64,000 nucleotides of DNA from Pseudonocardia humida (GTDB lineage Bacteria; Actinomycetota; Actinomycetes; Mycobacteriales; Pseudonocardiaceae), in contig NZ_JAGSOV010000041.1 of assembly GCF_023898865.1 (NCBI RefSeq), forward strand, positions 106,637 to 170,636. Direction: 5' to 3'. The notes under the pieces were generated by a model. The model had not been told where the DNA came from, did no database searches, and saw only the letters and a program-made list of their open reading frames with translations. Of the stretch, positions 16,234 to 25,179 are shown one piece after another. Position numbers and translations under genes: made by a program. Numbering within the stretch: position 1 is the first letter of the stretch; each line of letters opens with the position of its first letter.

Positions 16234-17203
16234 TCAGGCGGGGCGTACCGGCATCGACGACGCGCGCCGCAGGTGGTCGAGGGTGGCCCGGACCACCGAC
16301 TCGCCGTCGGGCCCCAACCAGACCAGGTGGCCGCCGGCGGACGGCCGGAGGATCCGGGCGTCGGGCAGTTCGGCCCGGACCCGGTCGATGTGCTCGACCG
16401 GTACGTCGTCGTCGGCCGGGGAGTGCACGGCCAGCACCGGCGCGTCGATCCGGTGCCAGGGGACGCGCCAGTCCTGCGCGAAGGCCCTCAGCTCGTCCAT
16501 CATCCCCGGGTGCAGCCGGCTCATCGGGGTGGTGGAGTCGACCATCGCGGTGAACGACGCCAGCTGCTCGGGGTGGGCGCGGACGTGCCGCACGACCTCG
16601 CCGACGGCGGCCTCGTCCAGGCTGCTCTCGGTGCGCAGGAAGGAGGTCAGTGCGAGTGCCGGCGCGCCGCGGGTGGTGCGGGCGAGCAGCCAGGACAGCA
16701 GGTCCTGGCCGCGTCGCGACAGCACCAGCCGGCCGAGCGGCGACTCGACCGCCTCGCGGTTCGGGGTGTAGGGCCCGGTGACCGCGCACCACAGCGTCAG
16801 CGACCGCGTCGAGTGGCGGGCGGCGTACAGCGCGGCGGCCGGGCCGCCGGCCGAGACCCCGAACGCGTGCAGCGGTTCCCGCACCCCCGCCACCGCGAGC
16901 ACCTGCGCGTACAGGTCGGCGTGCGCCGCCGGGTCGTCGGTGCCGGAGAGCGGGACGCCGTAGGAGCCGGGGCCGGGCGACCGACAGCACCCGGAACCCG
17001 GCGCTCGCCAGCCAGGGGAAGGCGTGCACCAGGTCGGGGCCCGCGCCACCGCCGGGGCTGAGCAGGACCACCGGCCCGCCGCGCGGGCCGATGTCGAGGT
17101 AGGGGATCGACCCGCGCGGGGTGGGCGCTCGCCGGAACACCCGCTCGACCCGCCGCCGTGCGCGCCGCCAGATGAGGAAGTCGCCCGCGACGGAACCGGC
17201 CAC
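16234..17203 (-). pseudogene. Alpha/beta hydrolase with a single frameshift
   Basis: The N-terminus (GTG 17203; RRVERVFRRAPTPRGSIPYL, then GPVVLLSPGGGAGPD) and the rest (YGVPLSGTDDPAAHADLYAQ, nucleophile elbow FGVSAGGPAA, HSPADDDVPVEH, GGHLVWLG) are in different frames. One base is missing near 16975 at RVLSVARP/GSYG. Joined, this is a complete ~320-aa alpha/beta hydrolase with Ser, Asp and His. It is either a recent pseudogene or a sequencing error; otherwise intact. Confidence 0.75.
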
Positions 17204-17823
17204 ACCGACCGCCGCCGCGAGAAACCGCGGTCCCGCCCCGCAGCGACCATCCCTCGGCCGACCGGGTCCGCGTCGGCGTCGGCCGCGTCGAACGCGATGA
17301 CGACGGGGACCCGGAGGTCGGACGCTCGCCCGCCATCAGGTGCCCGGCCCTTCGTCCGCGGCCCACGGCAGCGGCCCCGGTGGGCTCCACTCGCGGGACC
17401 TCCGGCGCCTGCTGACCTGCAAGCTTGGTACGTCGCGGGGGAATCGAACTCCAATGGTCATCCGCAGGTGCACGAGTGGCATTGTCGCGCGGAGCTCGAC
17501 ACGACCCCCACGGTCGCCGGCGGCGATTGCGGCGCCCAGTTGACAGAACCTCTCCCAACCGATTCCAGGATGCGATATGGACTGCTGGCGGCCGGACGCC
17601 GCGAACCGATCGGCTGCGTCGTTCAGCACGGCGAGCAACCGAGCGGCCCAGCCGCGGGCGCGGGCGCGGGCCGCGACGGATCCTCGCCCCTCGGTTCCGG
17701 TGGTGGGTGCGATCTCCTGACGCGCCGCACCTCGTCGCGTCGCTGGTGCGCCCCACCTGAACCGCGGGTACGGACGGCCTGACCCGCTGTTATCGTCACC
17801 ACCAGGCACGGCATCGGGGGATC
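17204..17823. other. Gene-poor stretch with tRNA fragment
   Basis: About 620 bp with no supportable CDS. It holds a tRNA 3'-end fragment (17426-17455) and, just before 17824, a TTATCG-like -10 element. The region between may be decayed mobile-element DNA. Confidence 0.45.
17426..17455 (-). other. tRNA 3'-end fragment, possible relic attachment site
   Basis: Read on the minus strand it ends GTTCGATTCCCCCGCGACGT followed by ACCA, i.e. T-loop, acceptor strand and CCA. It matches about 26 of 30 positions of the 3' end of the tRNA-Lys gene at 30.8 kb. No matching 5' half lies upstream. The likeliest origin is the distal att site of an older element integrated into the same tRNA gene. Confidence 0.5.
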
Positions 17824-18264
17824 ATGGACGAGCGACGGGCCGGTGCGACGGCGAGCCGGCACAACGGGTGGTTCGTCGTCGGCGGGCTGCTGGCCCTCGC
17901 CGTCGTGGTGCCGCTGGCCGTGCAGTCCTCGCGCCCGGACCAGGACGACGTCTACCGGGCCGCGGCGAACGCCGCCGACGAGCTGCGCAGCACCCCGGTC
18001 GACGGGCTCGGCGCCTACGGGTACGACGTCAGCCGCGCGCTCGCGGCGGGCAACCCGCCCAGCGGCGTCGGGAAGTTCGGCTCCAGCGTCGCGTCCGAAC
18101 TCGACGTTCGCCCCGCCGGGGAGGACGCTCGCGGCGAGCTCTACGAGATCACCCGGGACGACGGCGCGTACCCGGTCTGCCTGGTGGTGGTGGAGTACGA
18201 CAGCGGCCTGTCCCGCCAGGAACCGCTGCCGCCGTCCGCATCGGTCGACGAGGGCCCCTGCTGA
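17824..18264 (+). CDS. Hypothetical single-pass membrane protein
   Basis: 146 aa: a short charged N-terminus, one membrane helix (WFVVGGLLALAVVVPLAV, residues ~16-33), then a soluble extracytoplasmic domain of about 110 residues containing ELYEITRDDGAYPVCLVVVE. No family recognised. Monocistronic. Confidence 0.6.
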   Translation: MDERRAGATASRHNGWFVVGGLLALAVVVPLAVQSSRPDQDDVYRAAANAADELRSTPVDGLGAYGYDVSRALAAGNPPSGVGKFGSSVASELDVRPAGEDARGELYEITRDDGAYPVCLVVVEYDSGLSRQEPLPPSASVDEGPC

Positions 18265-18359
18265 GGGGCTGCCCCGCAGCTCCACGCCGGCGGGGTTGCC
18301 GCCCTCGGGCCGTCGCCCGCGCCCGCTCCGCCCCGCACGACCGCAGCCGGTCGTCGCCG

Positions 18360-19015
18360 TCGCCTGCGCGCGGCGGATCTCGCTGAGCCGCCGCCAGGAC
18401 GCCTCGCCCGCCGCGCCCCGGGTCGAACGCCGGCGTCGGGTCGGGGAACCGATTGAGAGATCCCAGCATCGTGGCGAGCACGCCGGGATCGAAACCCGCA
18501 TCGACTTCGCTCGCCCGACGGAGCAGTAGATCCTTCGGATAGTGCTGTGTGAGGGCGAAGACGTCGACGAAGTCACGTGCTTCTGCTCGGTCGAAGAGCG
18601 CGACCACTTTGCGGCCGGCGAGTTCCTCGAGCCCGAAGGTGGGGCCGGCGAAACTGGCTGACGGAGGCATGGTCGGCGGAGAATCCAGCGCGAGATCGAC
18701 GAGGAGATCGTCGTCGCCGTGGACGATGAGGCGGCAGAACGTGTCCGCGTCCCGTATCCGCTCAACGGTCCATCCGCGGTCGCGGGCTGCTGCTTCGAAC
18801 GCATCGCGGGCCTCGGGAACGCTGCTCGCGCCGACGCGGGTGAACAGGTCGAGGTCGTGGGTCGGTCGTGAGGTCAACTGTTGGGCTGCCAGCGCGGCGC
18901 TCCGCCAGGAGGAGACCATCGCTGGCAGGCAGGGAGAAGAACAGTGAGGCGACCGAGACCTGCAACGTGGTCAGCGGGGCTGTGGAACGCCCGCCCCGGT
19001 CATCGCCTGATTCAT
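18360..19015 (-). pseudogene. Decayed AbiEii-type nucleotidyltransferase toxin
   Basis: Segments match AbiEii-like toxins (type IV toxin-antitoxin): VASLFFSLPASDG, then TSRPTHDLDLFTRVG (the DxD nucleotidyltransferase motif), ERIRDADTFCRLIVHGDDD, LAGRKVVALFDRAEARDFVD and ASEVDAGFDPGVLATMLGSL. They are spread over frames: breaks near 18985, 18905 and 18405. The presumed start (ATG 19015) overlaps the antitoxin stop (ATGA). The catalytic core is present but the protein cannot be made whole. Confidence 0.72.
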
Positions 19016-19505
19016 CGGAGTGCCCACGCTGCGCGGACCTCCTGGGGGAGGACGAGGTCGGGCCAGAGTTCGGTCGGCAGCACTCCGTCCACATAGGTCA
19101 GGATGTCCGTCGGTCCACCCTCGCGGAGCACGATCTCGTACACACGGGCACGTTGCGTGCGGCCCCGGAGTTCGACGGAGCGTGGCGTGGTCGACCAGTG
19201 GAGGCGGAGTGGGAGCTGAACGGTCGCCAGAGCCTGTGCCGGGGGGAGGCGGGGTAGGTGTGAAGGGACTGCGATCGTGCGACCCCGTCGAGTGCTGACC
19301 TCGCTGAACCGCACGATCGGCACCGCAGCCAACTCGTGGCCCGAGGCGGCGAGTATCCGTGCTGCGGTGCTCAGGGTCGGAGAGCGGTGGCCGTGCTCGT
19401 ACGCCGACAGCGTCGGTCGTGAAGTGCCTGCCCGGTGCGCGACCTCGTCCTGGCTGGGCCGTGCGCGGCGCCGGGCCTGGCGAGTAGCACGCCGGGCTCC
19501 ATCAT
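19012..19505 (-). pseudogene. XRE-family antitoxin/regulator of the AbiEii-like pair, frameshifted
   Basis: A perfect TAGGAGG site precedes ATGATG (19505), giving MMEPGVLLAR. The HTH (QDEVAHRAGTSRPTLSAYEH, then GHRSPTLSTAARILAASGHEL) is in another frame, so a one-base shift is needed near codon 11. The C-terminal domain ends at 19012 (LPTELWPDLVLPQEVRAAW). The order XRE protein, then nucleotidyltransferase toxin with ATGA overlap, is a typical toxin-antitoxin operon. Confidence 0.68.
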
Positions 19506-19538
19506 GCCTCCTACGTATCGATCGGATACGTAGGAGGC
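19506..19538. promoter_or_regulatory. 14-bp-arm palindromic operator upstream of antitoxin
   Basis: Arms 19506-19519 and 19525-19538 are perfect 14-bp inverted repeats around GATCG. The left arm includes the ribosome-binding site of the XRE gene, so binding there would block transcription and translation. It is probably the autoregulatory site of the XRE protein (inference from position). Confidence 0.65.
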
Positions 19539-19755
19539 GCGAGTTGTCAGCGCAAGGGCCTGGTTCCCGCCTGGGCTCCCGGGCCAGCGGGCGCCGTGGT
19601 CGGGCAGAGAGCCCCTGTGCGCCGGCCCAGCCGCCGAGATGGGTGAGTCAACGAGTCGACAGCTGCAACTGCGGCAGCATGGAGCAGCTGTCCACCCCTG
19701 TCGGACAGAGCGCGGCTGAACGAGGTCTGGCCAGGGCATCTGCCCTGGCCAGAGG

Positions 19756-19800
19756 TGGTACGCCGCGAGGGAATCGAACCCCCAACCCGCTGATTAAGAG
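19756..19800. repeat. attL of the AICE
   Basis: 45 bp identical to 30744-30788. It holds the tRNA-Lys sequence from CCA back to the anticodon loop. Sequence after 19800 differs from the tRNA, which places the boundary. Confidence 0.93.
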
Positions 19801-20219
19801 GCTCGCCCTGACCGTCGCTGGTCGTCTGTAGACGTCTCCGACCAGGCGAAACTAGGTGGGTGGCGTCGTCCCGAGGTTGAGCAGGTTGGGCGCTGCTGCT
19901 GTCAGGCTTTGCTGTCAACGGTCAGCGCTGGCCCCTCGCTCCCAAAGTCACAGCAGGCCGTATGACCGAGTGTGGGCAAGGCTGCTACCTGCACGGAGGC
20001 CGTTATGCGCTGTGCGTCAGGTGGTGGCTGTTGACGTTCGTTGCTACACCACTGCCCACTGCTACAGAAAGCCTGTCTGTCCAGCTCGGTGACCCGGGGC
20101 GCGTAACAACACCGATACGGACAGCGACAGATCGGGCATGAGGCTTTGGGGTTGCGGTCATCCGCTAACCATGGCGAACAACTCGGCACCAATGCGGCAG
20201 GAAGGTATAGGAGTTGCAT
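19801..20219. other. Left-end AICE non-coding region
   Basis: About 420 bp between attL and the first cargo gene with lower GC than the surrounding chromosome. Likely contains integrase-binding arm sites and the cargo promoter. No gene recognised. Confidence 0.4.
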
Positions 20220-20783
20220 GTGACTACTTCTAGCTCGGAAGAATCGCATTCATTCCACGAAAGCGTCCTGCAATTCATGGGCGCGTTCTCGTCTACTCAG
20301 TTTGCAATCGATAACGTAATCGGCTTGTATCTCTGCCGTCGAATGCCCAAATTAGGGACAGTCTTAAAGAAGGAATTTCTTGGCAGGATTCGGGACGAGC
20401 AGCGACCAGCGCTCTTTACGGCCTTCTCTGCGGAGGCGGGTTATGGCGCTGATCTTACTCATTTTGGGCGGATCTATAAGCGTGCCAAAGAAGTCCGAGA
20501 CATGATCGGACACTCATTGAACGTGATAGGTCCGGTCTATTCGGCAAACAAGCCTCCAAGTGTAGTTGTCACGCGAGCGACGTCAGTTAAGAGAAGCCTT
20601 GTGCCTGACCCGCTTCTGGCAAGCACATTTATTCGTTTGACGGCTGACTGTGAGTGGCTAAGTCAACACGCATGGCGTGCCGGTTATGTGGCCGAACCGC
20701 GCATGTTCGTTGACCTCCGCGGAAACCCGTTCGAGCCACCGATTCCGGCCCAGTTGCCCGAGGGAGGTGAGCCGTTGGTATAG
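20220..20783 (+). CDS. AICE cargo protein of unknown function, atypical base composition
   Basis: 187 aa from GTG 20220, spaced 7 nt from GGAG (a TTG at 20214 would be too close). Many AT-rich codons, unlike all neighbours, indicating recent acquisition. Features: HESVLQFMGAFSSTQFAIDN at the N-terminus, then FGRIYKRAKEVRDMIGH, then a C-terminal EWLSQHAWRAGYVAEPR. No signal peptide. The RDxxxH-like pattern (RDMIGH) is reminiscent of small HEPN-like helical proteins, but that is only a hint. Cargo beside attL often encodes host-benefit functions. Confidence 0.6.
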   Translation: MTTSSSEESHSFHESVLQFMGAFSSTQFAIDNVIGLYLCRRMPKLGTVLKKEFLGRIRDEQRPALFTAFSAEAGYGADLTHFGRIYKRAKEVRDMIGHSLNVIGPVYSANKPPSVVVTRATSVKRSLVPDPLLASTFIRLTADCEWLSQHAWRAGYVAEPRMFVDLRGNPFEPPIPAQLPEGGEPLV

Positions 20784-21312
20784 GTACCAATTTCGCGAGA
20801 TCGTTGGCTAAGTGTCAACCGCGGCTTGACAAACGACGGCGGAGTCGACCGATCGACCCCATCCCCCGCGATCCTGGCCGGCTCTTGACGGGTCCGGGCG
20901 ACGTCAACCCGGAACCCCGATCCCGCTACGTGACCCGTCACCCGCTCGCGCTCACCAGCTCGTCGTCACCATCGGCGGGATCGGGCGCGCAGCGGGGTTG
21001 ACGTCGTTCGGGCACGTTAAGACGATCTGCGGCCAGCGGGGATGACCCTCGACGGCCACAAGTTCACCCTTGCCGGCGCGTGGCCGGCGGCCCATAGGCG
21101 CGCGGCCCGCGTCGTAGCGGAGCGGAGAGAGCGGGACGTGCATGCCGTCCGGCGCAGTCCGGCCCGGTCCCCGGCTGGGGACCGGCTTGAAGACGTATAG
21201 AAAGTTCTCACCGGCTCGTCAGCACGTGCCGCCACCCCCGCTGCGCTTCGTGCTCCGGCACGAACTTGCCGAAACGGCACCGCTGATCTACGCCCGCTGG
21301 TAAAATGGGGAT
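20784..21312. other. AICE non-coding region upstream of regulator
   Basis: About 530 bp. Near its end a -10-like TAAAAT at 21301-21306 lies 7 nt before GTG 21313, fitting a leaderless transcript. Earlier, TTGAAG with TATAGA near 21170-21200 is another candidate promoter. No CDS supported. Confidence 0.45.
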
Positions 21313-22542
21313 GTGCGTGGAGCTGGCGATGGCATGCGAATTGGCGAGCGCGTTGCGTTCTATCGTGGTCGCCGTGGGATCAGCCAACGCATGCTTGGTG
21401 ACCTGGTCGGTAGGTCCGAAGACTGGGTATCGAAGATCGAGCGCGGTGTCCGCGATATTCGCCGGGTCGATGTTGTAGCAGAACTGGCTAAAGCCCTTCG
21501 TGTCGAACTCGGTGACCTCCTGGGGCAGCCGGTACTCATGGAGGATGAGCGCCAGGACGACGACGTCCCTGCCATCCGTGATGCCTTGATGACGCCGAGC
21601 CGACTCTCGCGAACCCTCTTCCGACGGTCTACCTCACAACGTGCCATCTCTCCCGATCAGGGTGAGCGCCTCGCTGAGCACGCCTGGCTGAACTACCAGC
21701 AAGGACGGATCGGTCGTGTCATCGCCGAGCTTCCACGGCTGATCTCCGCCGGGCAGGAGCTGGAGGACGCGGCTACCCCACAGAATCGGCAGGGCTGGGC
21801 AGTCTCAGCGCGTGTGCATCACCTGGCCGCAACGACCCTGAGCAAGATCGGTGAAGGTGACCTCGCGTGGATCGCTGCCGAGCGGGCCATGTACGCCGCC
21901 GATCAGGCGGACCATCCGCTCGTCCTTGCCTCGGCTGCACGAGCAGGAACGCATGCGCTGCTCGCATCCGGCCGTTTCGACGACGCGGTCGAACTGGGCA
22001 ACACGGCCGCGGAGTGGATGCGTCCCCAGTTGGTCAACAACGATCCGGCCGCCCTGAGCCTGCTCGGCATGCTCCGGCTTCGTACGGCCGTAGCGGCAGC
22101 TCGACGCCGTGACCGAGCCGCATCTACTGAACTGATCCGACGGGCACAACGCGCCGCCGAGCTGCTCGGTCACGACGGTGACCACTGGCAGACGCAGTTC
22201 GGCCCGACGAACGTCGAACTGCACCGGATCTCGACAGCACTCGACCTCGGCGATGTCGACTACGTCGTGAGGCACGGCCCAGACGTCACGGCCTCCAACC
22301 TGCCTGCAGAGCGTCAGGTCTCCCACATGATCGACGTGGCACGAGCGCTGAGCTTGGTAGCCCGTGACGACCAGGCCACGGAACTCCTGCTCGGGGCCGA
22401 GCAGCTTGCTCCGCACCTTGTGCGGCACAACCCGATCGTGCGTGAGATGGTCAAGGCCATGTACCGACGGTCGGCCGCCGCCCGGACCTCGTCCTCCGTG
22501 CCGCTGAGCGCGCTTGCTGAGCGCTGCCGAGCAGTCAGATGA
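21313..22542 (+). CDS. XRE-family regulator of the AICE
   Basis: 409 aa from GTG 21313 (possibly leaderless) or ATG 21334. N-terminal HTH (GISQRMLGDLVGRSEDWVS, then KIERGVRDIRRVDVVAELA), residues ~18-70, followed by about 300 residues of helical, TPR-like repeats (WAVSARVHHLAATTLSKIGE, LVLASAARAGTHALLASGRF). This architecture is common in actinomycete mobile-element and signalling regulators. It overlaps the flavoprotein gene by ATGA, so the two are co-translated. Probably controls AICE excision and transfer genes. Confidence 0.8.
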   Translation: MRGAGDGMRIGERVAFYRGRRGISQRMLGDLVGRSEDWVSKIERGVRDIRRVDVVAELAKALRVELGDLLGQPVLMEDERQDDDVPAIRDALMTPSRLSRTLFRRSTSQRAISPDQGERLAEHAWLNYQQGRIGRVIAELPRLISAGQELEDAATPQNRQGWAVSARVHHLAATTLSKIGEGDLAWIAAERAMYAADQADHPLVLASAARAGTHALLASGRFDDAVELGNTAAEWMRPQLVNNDPAALSLLGMLRLRTAVAAARRRDRAASTELIRRAQRAAELLGHDGDHWQTQFGPTNVELHRISTALDLGDVDYVVRHGPDVTASNLPAERQVSHMIDVARALSLVARDDQATELLLGAEQLAPHLVRHNPIVREMVKAMYRRSAAARTSSSVPLSALAERCRAVR

Positions 22543-23096
22543 CGTCGTTCCCCACGCTGGGCCTGGTCGGCTCGGGAGCCGGCGGTGTCGAGCTGATCCG
22601 TGCTGAACTCGTGCAGCCGCTGTGCGATCGGGGATGGCAGGTGGCGGTCACGCTCACTCCCACCGCCGGGGAGTGGCTCAGGCAGTTAGGGGAGATTGAG
22701 AAGCTCGAACAAACCACGGGCTTACCTGTACGCGTCACCGCTCGTCAGCCCGGTGAGCAGAGCCCTCACCCGAGAGTTGATGGCTACGCGGTCGTCCCGG
22801 CGTCTGCCAACACGGTCGCCAAGCTCGCCACCGGGATTGCTGACAACCAGGCGTTGACAACGGTCTGCGAGGCGCTCGGGGCGGAGGACGTTCCGGTCGT
22901 CGTCTTCCCGCGAGTGAACGCTGCTCACGCGCGGCATCCGGCCTGGAAAGGTCATATCGACAACCTGCGTACAGCCGGTGTCGAACTTCTCTACGGCGAA
23001 GACGTTTGGCCGCTGCACGAGCCGCGGACTGCTCCCGGACGGGACTTGCCTTGGCAAGCCATCCGAGACATGATCGTGTCTCACATAACCTGCTGA
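22539..23096 (+). CDS. Flavoprotein (HFCD/PPCDC-like fold)
   Basis: 185 aa. The N-terminal LGLVGSGAGGVELIRAELVQ, the central PRVDGYAVVPASANTVAKLA and GIADNQALTTV match the flavoprotein family (PF02441) of FMN-binding cysteine decarboxylase-like proteins. The PASANT motif normally contacts FMN. In AICEs it is recurrently coupled to the XRE regulator, suggesting a redox or metabolite signal feeding the regulator (inference). A strong terminator follows. Confidence 0.8.
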   Translation: MTSFPTLGLVGSGAGGVELIRAELVQPLCDRGWQVAVTLTPTAGEWLRQLGEIEKLEQTTGLPVRVTARQPGEQSPHPRVDGYAVVPASANTVAKLATGIADNQALTTVCEALGAEDVPVVVFPRVNAAHARHPAWKGHIDNLRTAGVELLYGEDVWPLHEPRTAPGRDLPWQAIRDMIVSHITC

Positions 23097-23110
23097 CCAG
23101 GCAAGAAACA

Positions 23111-23138
23111 AGGACCCGGACACTTTGTCCGGGTCCTT
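23111..23138 (+). terminator. Rho-independent terminator
   Basis: Perfect 12-bp stem AGGACCCGGACA/TGTCCGGGTCCT with CTT loop, followed by TCTTCGT. It separates the regulator-flavoprotein operon from the transfer genes. Confidence 0.85.
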
Positions 23139-23222
23139 CTTCGTCTCTGGGCGTTTCCTTGTGTGGCACCCCGACCGGGGCGCACATCCTGCAAGTTGAT
23201 CCACACAAGGAGCACAGCAGTC

Positions 23223-23564
23223 ATGGATCTGATCATCGACACCAGCAACGCGAAGTTCCAGGTGAGCGGCGACTTCGAGCCGCGTCTGGACAAGGACCGG
23301 GTGCAGCGTCGGGACAAGAGTGGTGGCACGAACCTGCCTCTGTGGGCTGCCAAGGTCGTGGCCTGGACTGACGGGGACGCGGAGACGCTCCTGGTCACTG
23401 TGGCGGTCGAGAACCCGCCGAAGGTGAGCCAGGGCCAGTTCGTGTCCATCGAGCGTCTGCAGGCGATGCCCTGGGTGCAGAACGGAAACGCGCGGGTGGC
23501 GTTCCGTGCCAAGACCATCGTCCCGCTCTCGAACGGGGCCCCGGCCCCGAAGCCGTCGAACTGA
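23223..23564 (+). CDS. Pra-like activator of AICE replication/excision (SCO3933-type)
   Basis: 113 aa from ATG 23223 with AAGGAG upstream. The pattern RDKSGGTNLPLWAAKVV, LLVTVAVENPPKV, then RVAFRAKTIVP resembles the small Pra/SCO3933-type proteins (pSAM2 Pra activates replication, integration and excision). Position between regulator and tra genes is as in related elements. Identification is from pattern memory, so moderate. Confidence 0.6.
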   Translation: MDLIIDTSNAKFQVSGDFEPRLDKDRVQRRDKSGGTNLPLWAAKVVAWTDGDAETLLVTVAVENPPKVSQGQFVSIERLQAMPWVQNGNARVAFRAKTIVPLSNGAPAPKPSN

Positions 23565-23611
23565 CCCGAATCCATCCGGGTACCGACATCGAGAGGAAAC
23601 GAGAAGCGATC

Positions 23612-23986
23612 ATGAGTGAGAACACCAGCACGACGAACGGGGCGACCGACAAGGTCACCACCCTGACCACCGTTCCGTCCACCGCGGACCCCGAGCGGGA
23701 GCCCTACCGGCCGAAGGCCAGCACCAAGAGCGTCTACGACACGCTCGTGGACTCGATGAGCCGGATCGTGACCGATGCCACCTACCAGGCGGGCACCTTC
23801 GTCAACCTGGCGACCCACTACGACAGGGACGCGGACCCGACGGTCCGGATGAAGCACCTGGTCGACGCGGCCGAGTGCCTCGAGCTCGCGCTGACCCACT
23901 TGGGCCAGCTCCGCACCGGGCTGGCACATCGCCTGCAGGTCCTGGAGAGGACCGGGCTCGCCCGCTCTCGTTCTGATCACCGCTGA
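23612..23986 (+). CDS. Hypothetical AICE protein
   Basis: 124 aa. A disordered Thr/Pro-rich N-terminus (about 40 residues) precedes a helical part (YDTLVDSMSRIVTDATYQAG; LVDAAECLELALTHLGQL). No recognised family. Spacing and codon use match the neighbouring transfer genes; ribosome-binding site gaggaaacg. Confidence 0.6.
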   Translation: MSENTSTTNGATDKVTTLTTVPSTADPEREPYRPKASTKSVYDTLVDSMSRIVTDATYQAGTFVNLATHYDRDADPTVRMKHLVDAAECLELALTHLGQLRTGLAHRLQVLERTGLARSRSDHR

Positions 23987-24113
23987 TCGAGCGGTTCTGC
24001 CTGTCGGCAGGGGTGGACACGGGACCGAGGTTCCTTGCCAGAACATGATTGTTCGGCCCCGCGTCCACCTCTGTTCAGTCTGCCAGCTCTGGCACTGGAT
24101 GGAGGAAAATGTC

Positions 24114-24956
24114 ATGGCACGTACGAGTGTGCGCACCCGAAGCGGTGCCCGATCCGGCCGGTCCGGCCGCAACCCCGGTCACGGGGTGATCGAGATCTTC
24201 ACCCGACCCGAACAGCACTGGTTCTTCAGGGTTGTCGGGTTCATCATCCGCCGACGCGCGGAACTGACCGTCATCACGGTCACGGTGATCGCCTGGACGG
24301 TGTGTGTCGACCAGTTCGGCCAGACCCACACGGTCATCGGTATGACCGTCACCGTCCTGGTGGTGTTCGCGGTCCCGGCATCGCGCCGGTTCGTGATCCG
24401 CCGCATGTGGTGTGTCATCACCCGGCATCGGATGCGGGCGTGCTTCAAGCGGACCCGCGGAGCGATCCACCACGGCAAACTGCCGTATCTGTGGTGGTCA
24501 CGCCCGTCACCCGTGGGGGAACGCGTCCGAGTGTGGCTCCCGGCGGGGCTCTCGGTCAAGGATGTCCAGCACATCACCGACGAACTCGCCACCGCCTGCT
24601 GGGCCCGCGAAGCGCGGATCACCCCCAGCAGATCACAGGCTGCCTCAGTGGTCATCGACATCGTCCGACGTGACCCACTGGGACGCAGCAAGCCCGTCAC
24701 CCCGACCGTCGCCGACGGTCTGGACGCCTCGTGGCATCACGACCACGGCGGCCCGCAACCACTCCCGGATCGCACCACTGTGGCCGCACCCGGTCCGATC
24801 CCGGTCCCGGCACCACGACCGGCCTCCGGGTCGAGCACGAATGGCCACAACGGCCACAAGCGTCCTGAGCGGCGCACCCCGCCGGATCCCGGCGAGCACG
24901 CCCCCGAGCCGGAAGTCGCCGGCTTCGGTGGAGTGGACGTCAGCGACTACATCTGA
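24114..24956 (+). CDS. Membrane subunit preceding FtsK/TraB (split Tra membrane domain)
   Basis: 280 aa from ATG 24114, ribosome-binding site ggagga. Basic N-terminus, then two membrane helices (VITVTVIAWTVCVDQFG; VIGMTVTVLVVFAVPA), then a soluble part with LPYLWWSRPSPVGERVRVWL and GLSVKDVQHITDELA, and a Pro-rich tail. In single-chain TraB/TraSA proteins an equivalent membrane/linker part precedes the ATPase; here it is a separate gene 223 bp before the FtsK-domain gene. Likely the membrane anchor of the DNA translocase. Confidence 0.7.
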   Translation: MARTSVRTRSGARSGRSGRNPGHGVIEIFTRPEQHWFFRVVGFIIRRRAELTVITVTVIAWTVCVDQFGQTHTVIGMTVTVLVVFAVPASRRFVIRRMWCVITRHRMRACFKRTRGAIHHGKLPYLWWSRPSPVGERVRVWLPAGLSVKDVQHITDELATACWAREARITPSRSQAASVVIDIVRRDPLGRSKPVTPTVADGLDASWHHDHGGPQPLPDRTTVAAPGPIPVPAPRPASGSSTNGHNGHKRPERRTPPDPGEHAPEPEVAGFGGVDVSDYI

Positions 24957-25179
24957 TCCGGGCCACCCGCCCCTGACCGCAGGAGTCAGCCGGACAACCC
25001 TGACCCAGACTGTCCACATCGGACGCCGCTGATCGTCCTCGCACGACGCGTCGGGCCGACGCGAACCACCCGCAACCAGGGACCACACGGGTTCGCGTCG
25101 CCCGCCGCCTTCTCCCAGCACACGCACCAGGGAGCACACCACGAGCCCAGCTCATACGGAACCGAAGGACTGATCAGCC

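Noticed and set aside
17340..17543. Small CDS across the tRNA fragment
   Set aside because: Translation only reflects tRNA-like DNA and lacks coding bias.
19739..19831. Full second tRNA-Lys at the left AICE end
   Set aside because: Only the 3' 45 bp match; the 5' part of the tRNA is absent, so it is attL.
23223..23564. Single-stranded DNA-binding protein instead of Pra-like
   Set aside because: Lacks the OB-fold SSB pattern and acidic tail; the D-x-TG-x-PLW-like pattern and position fit Pra/SCO3933-type better.
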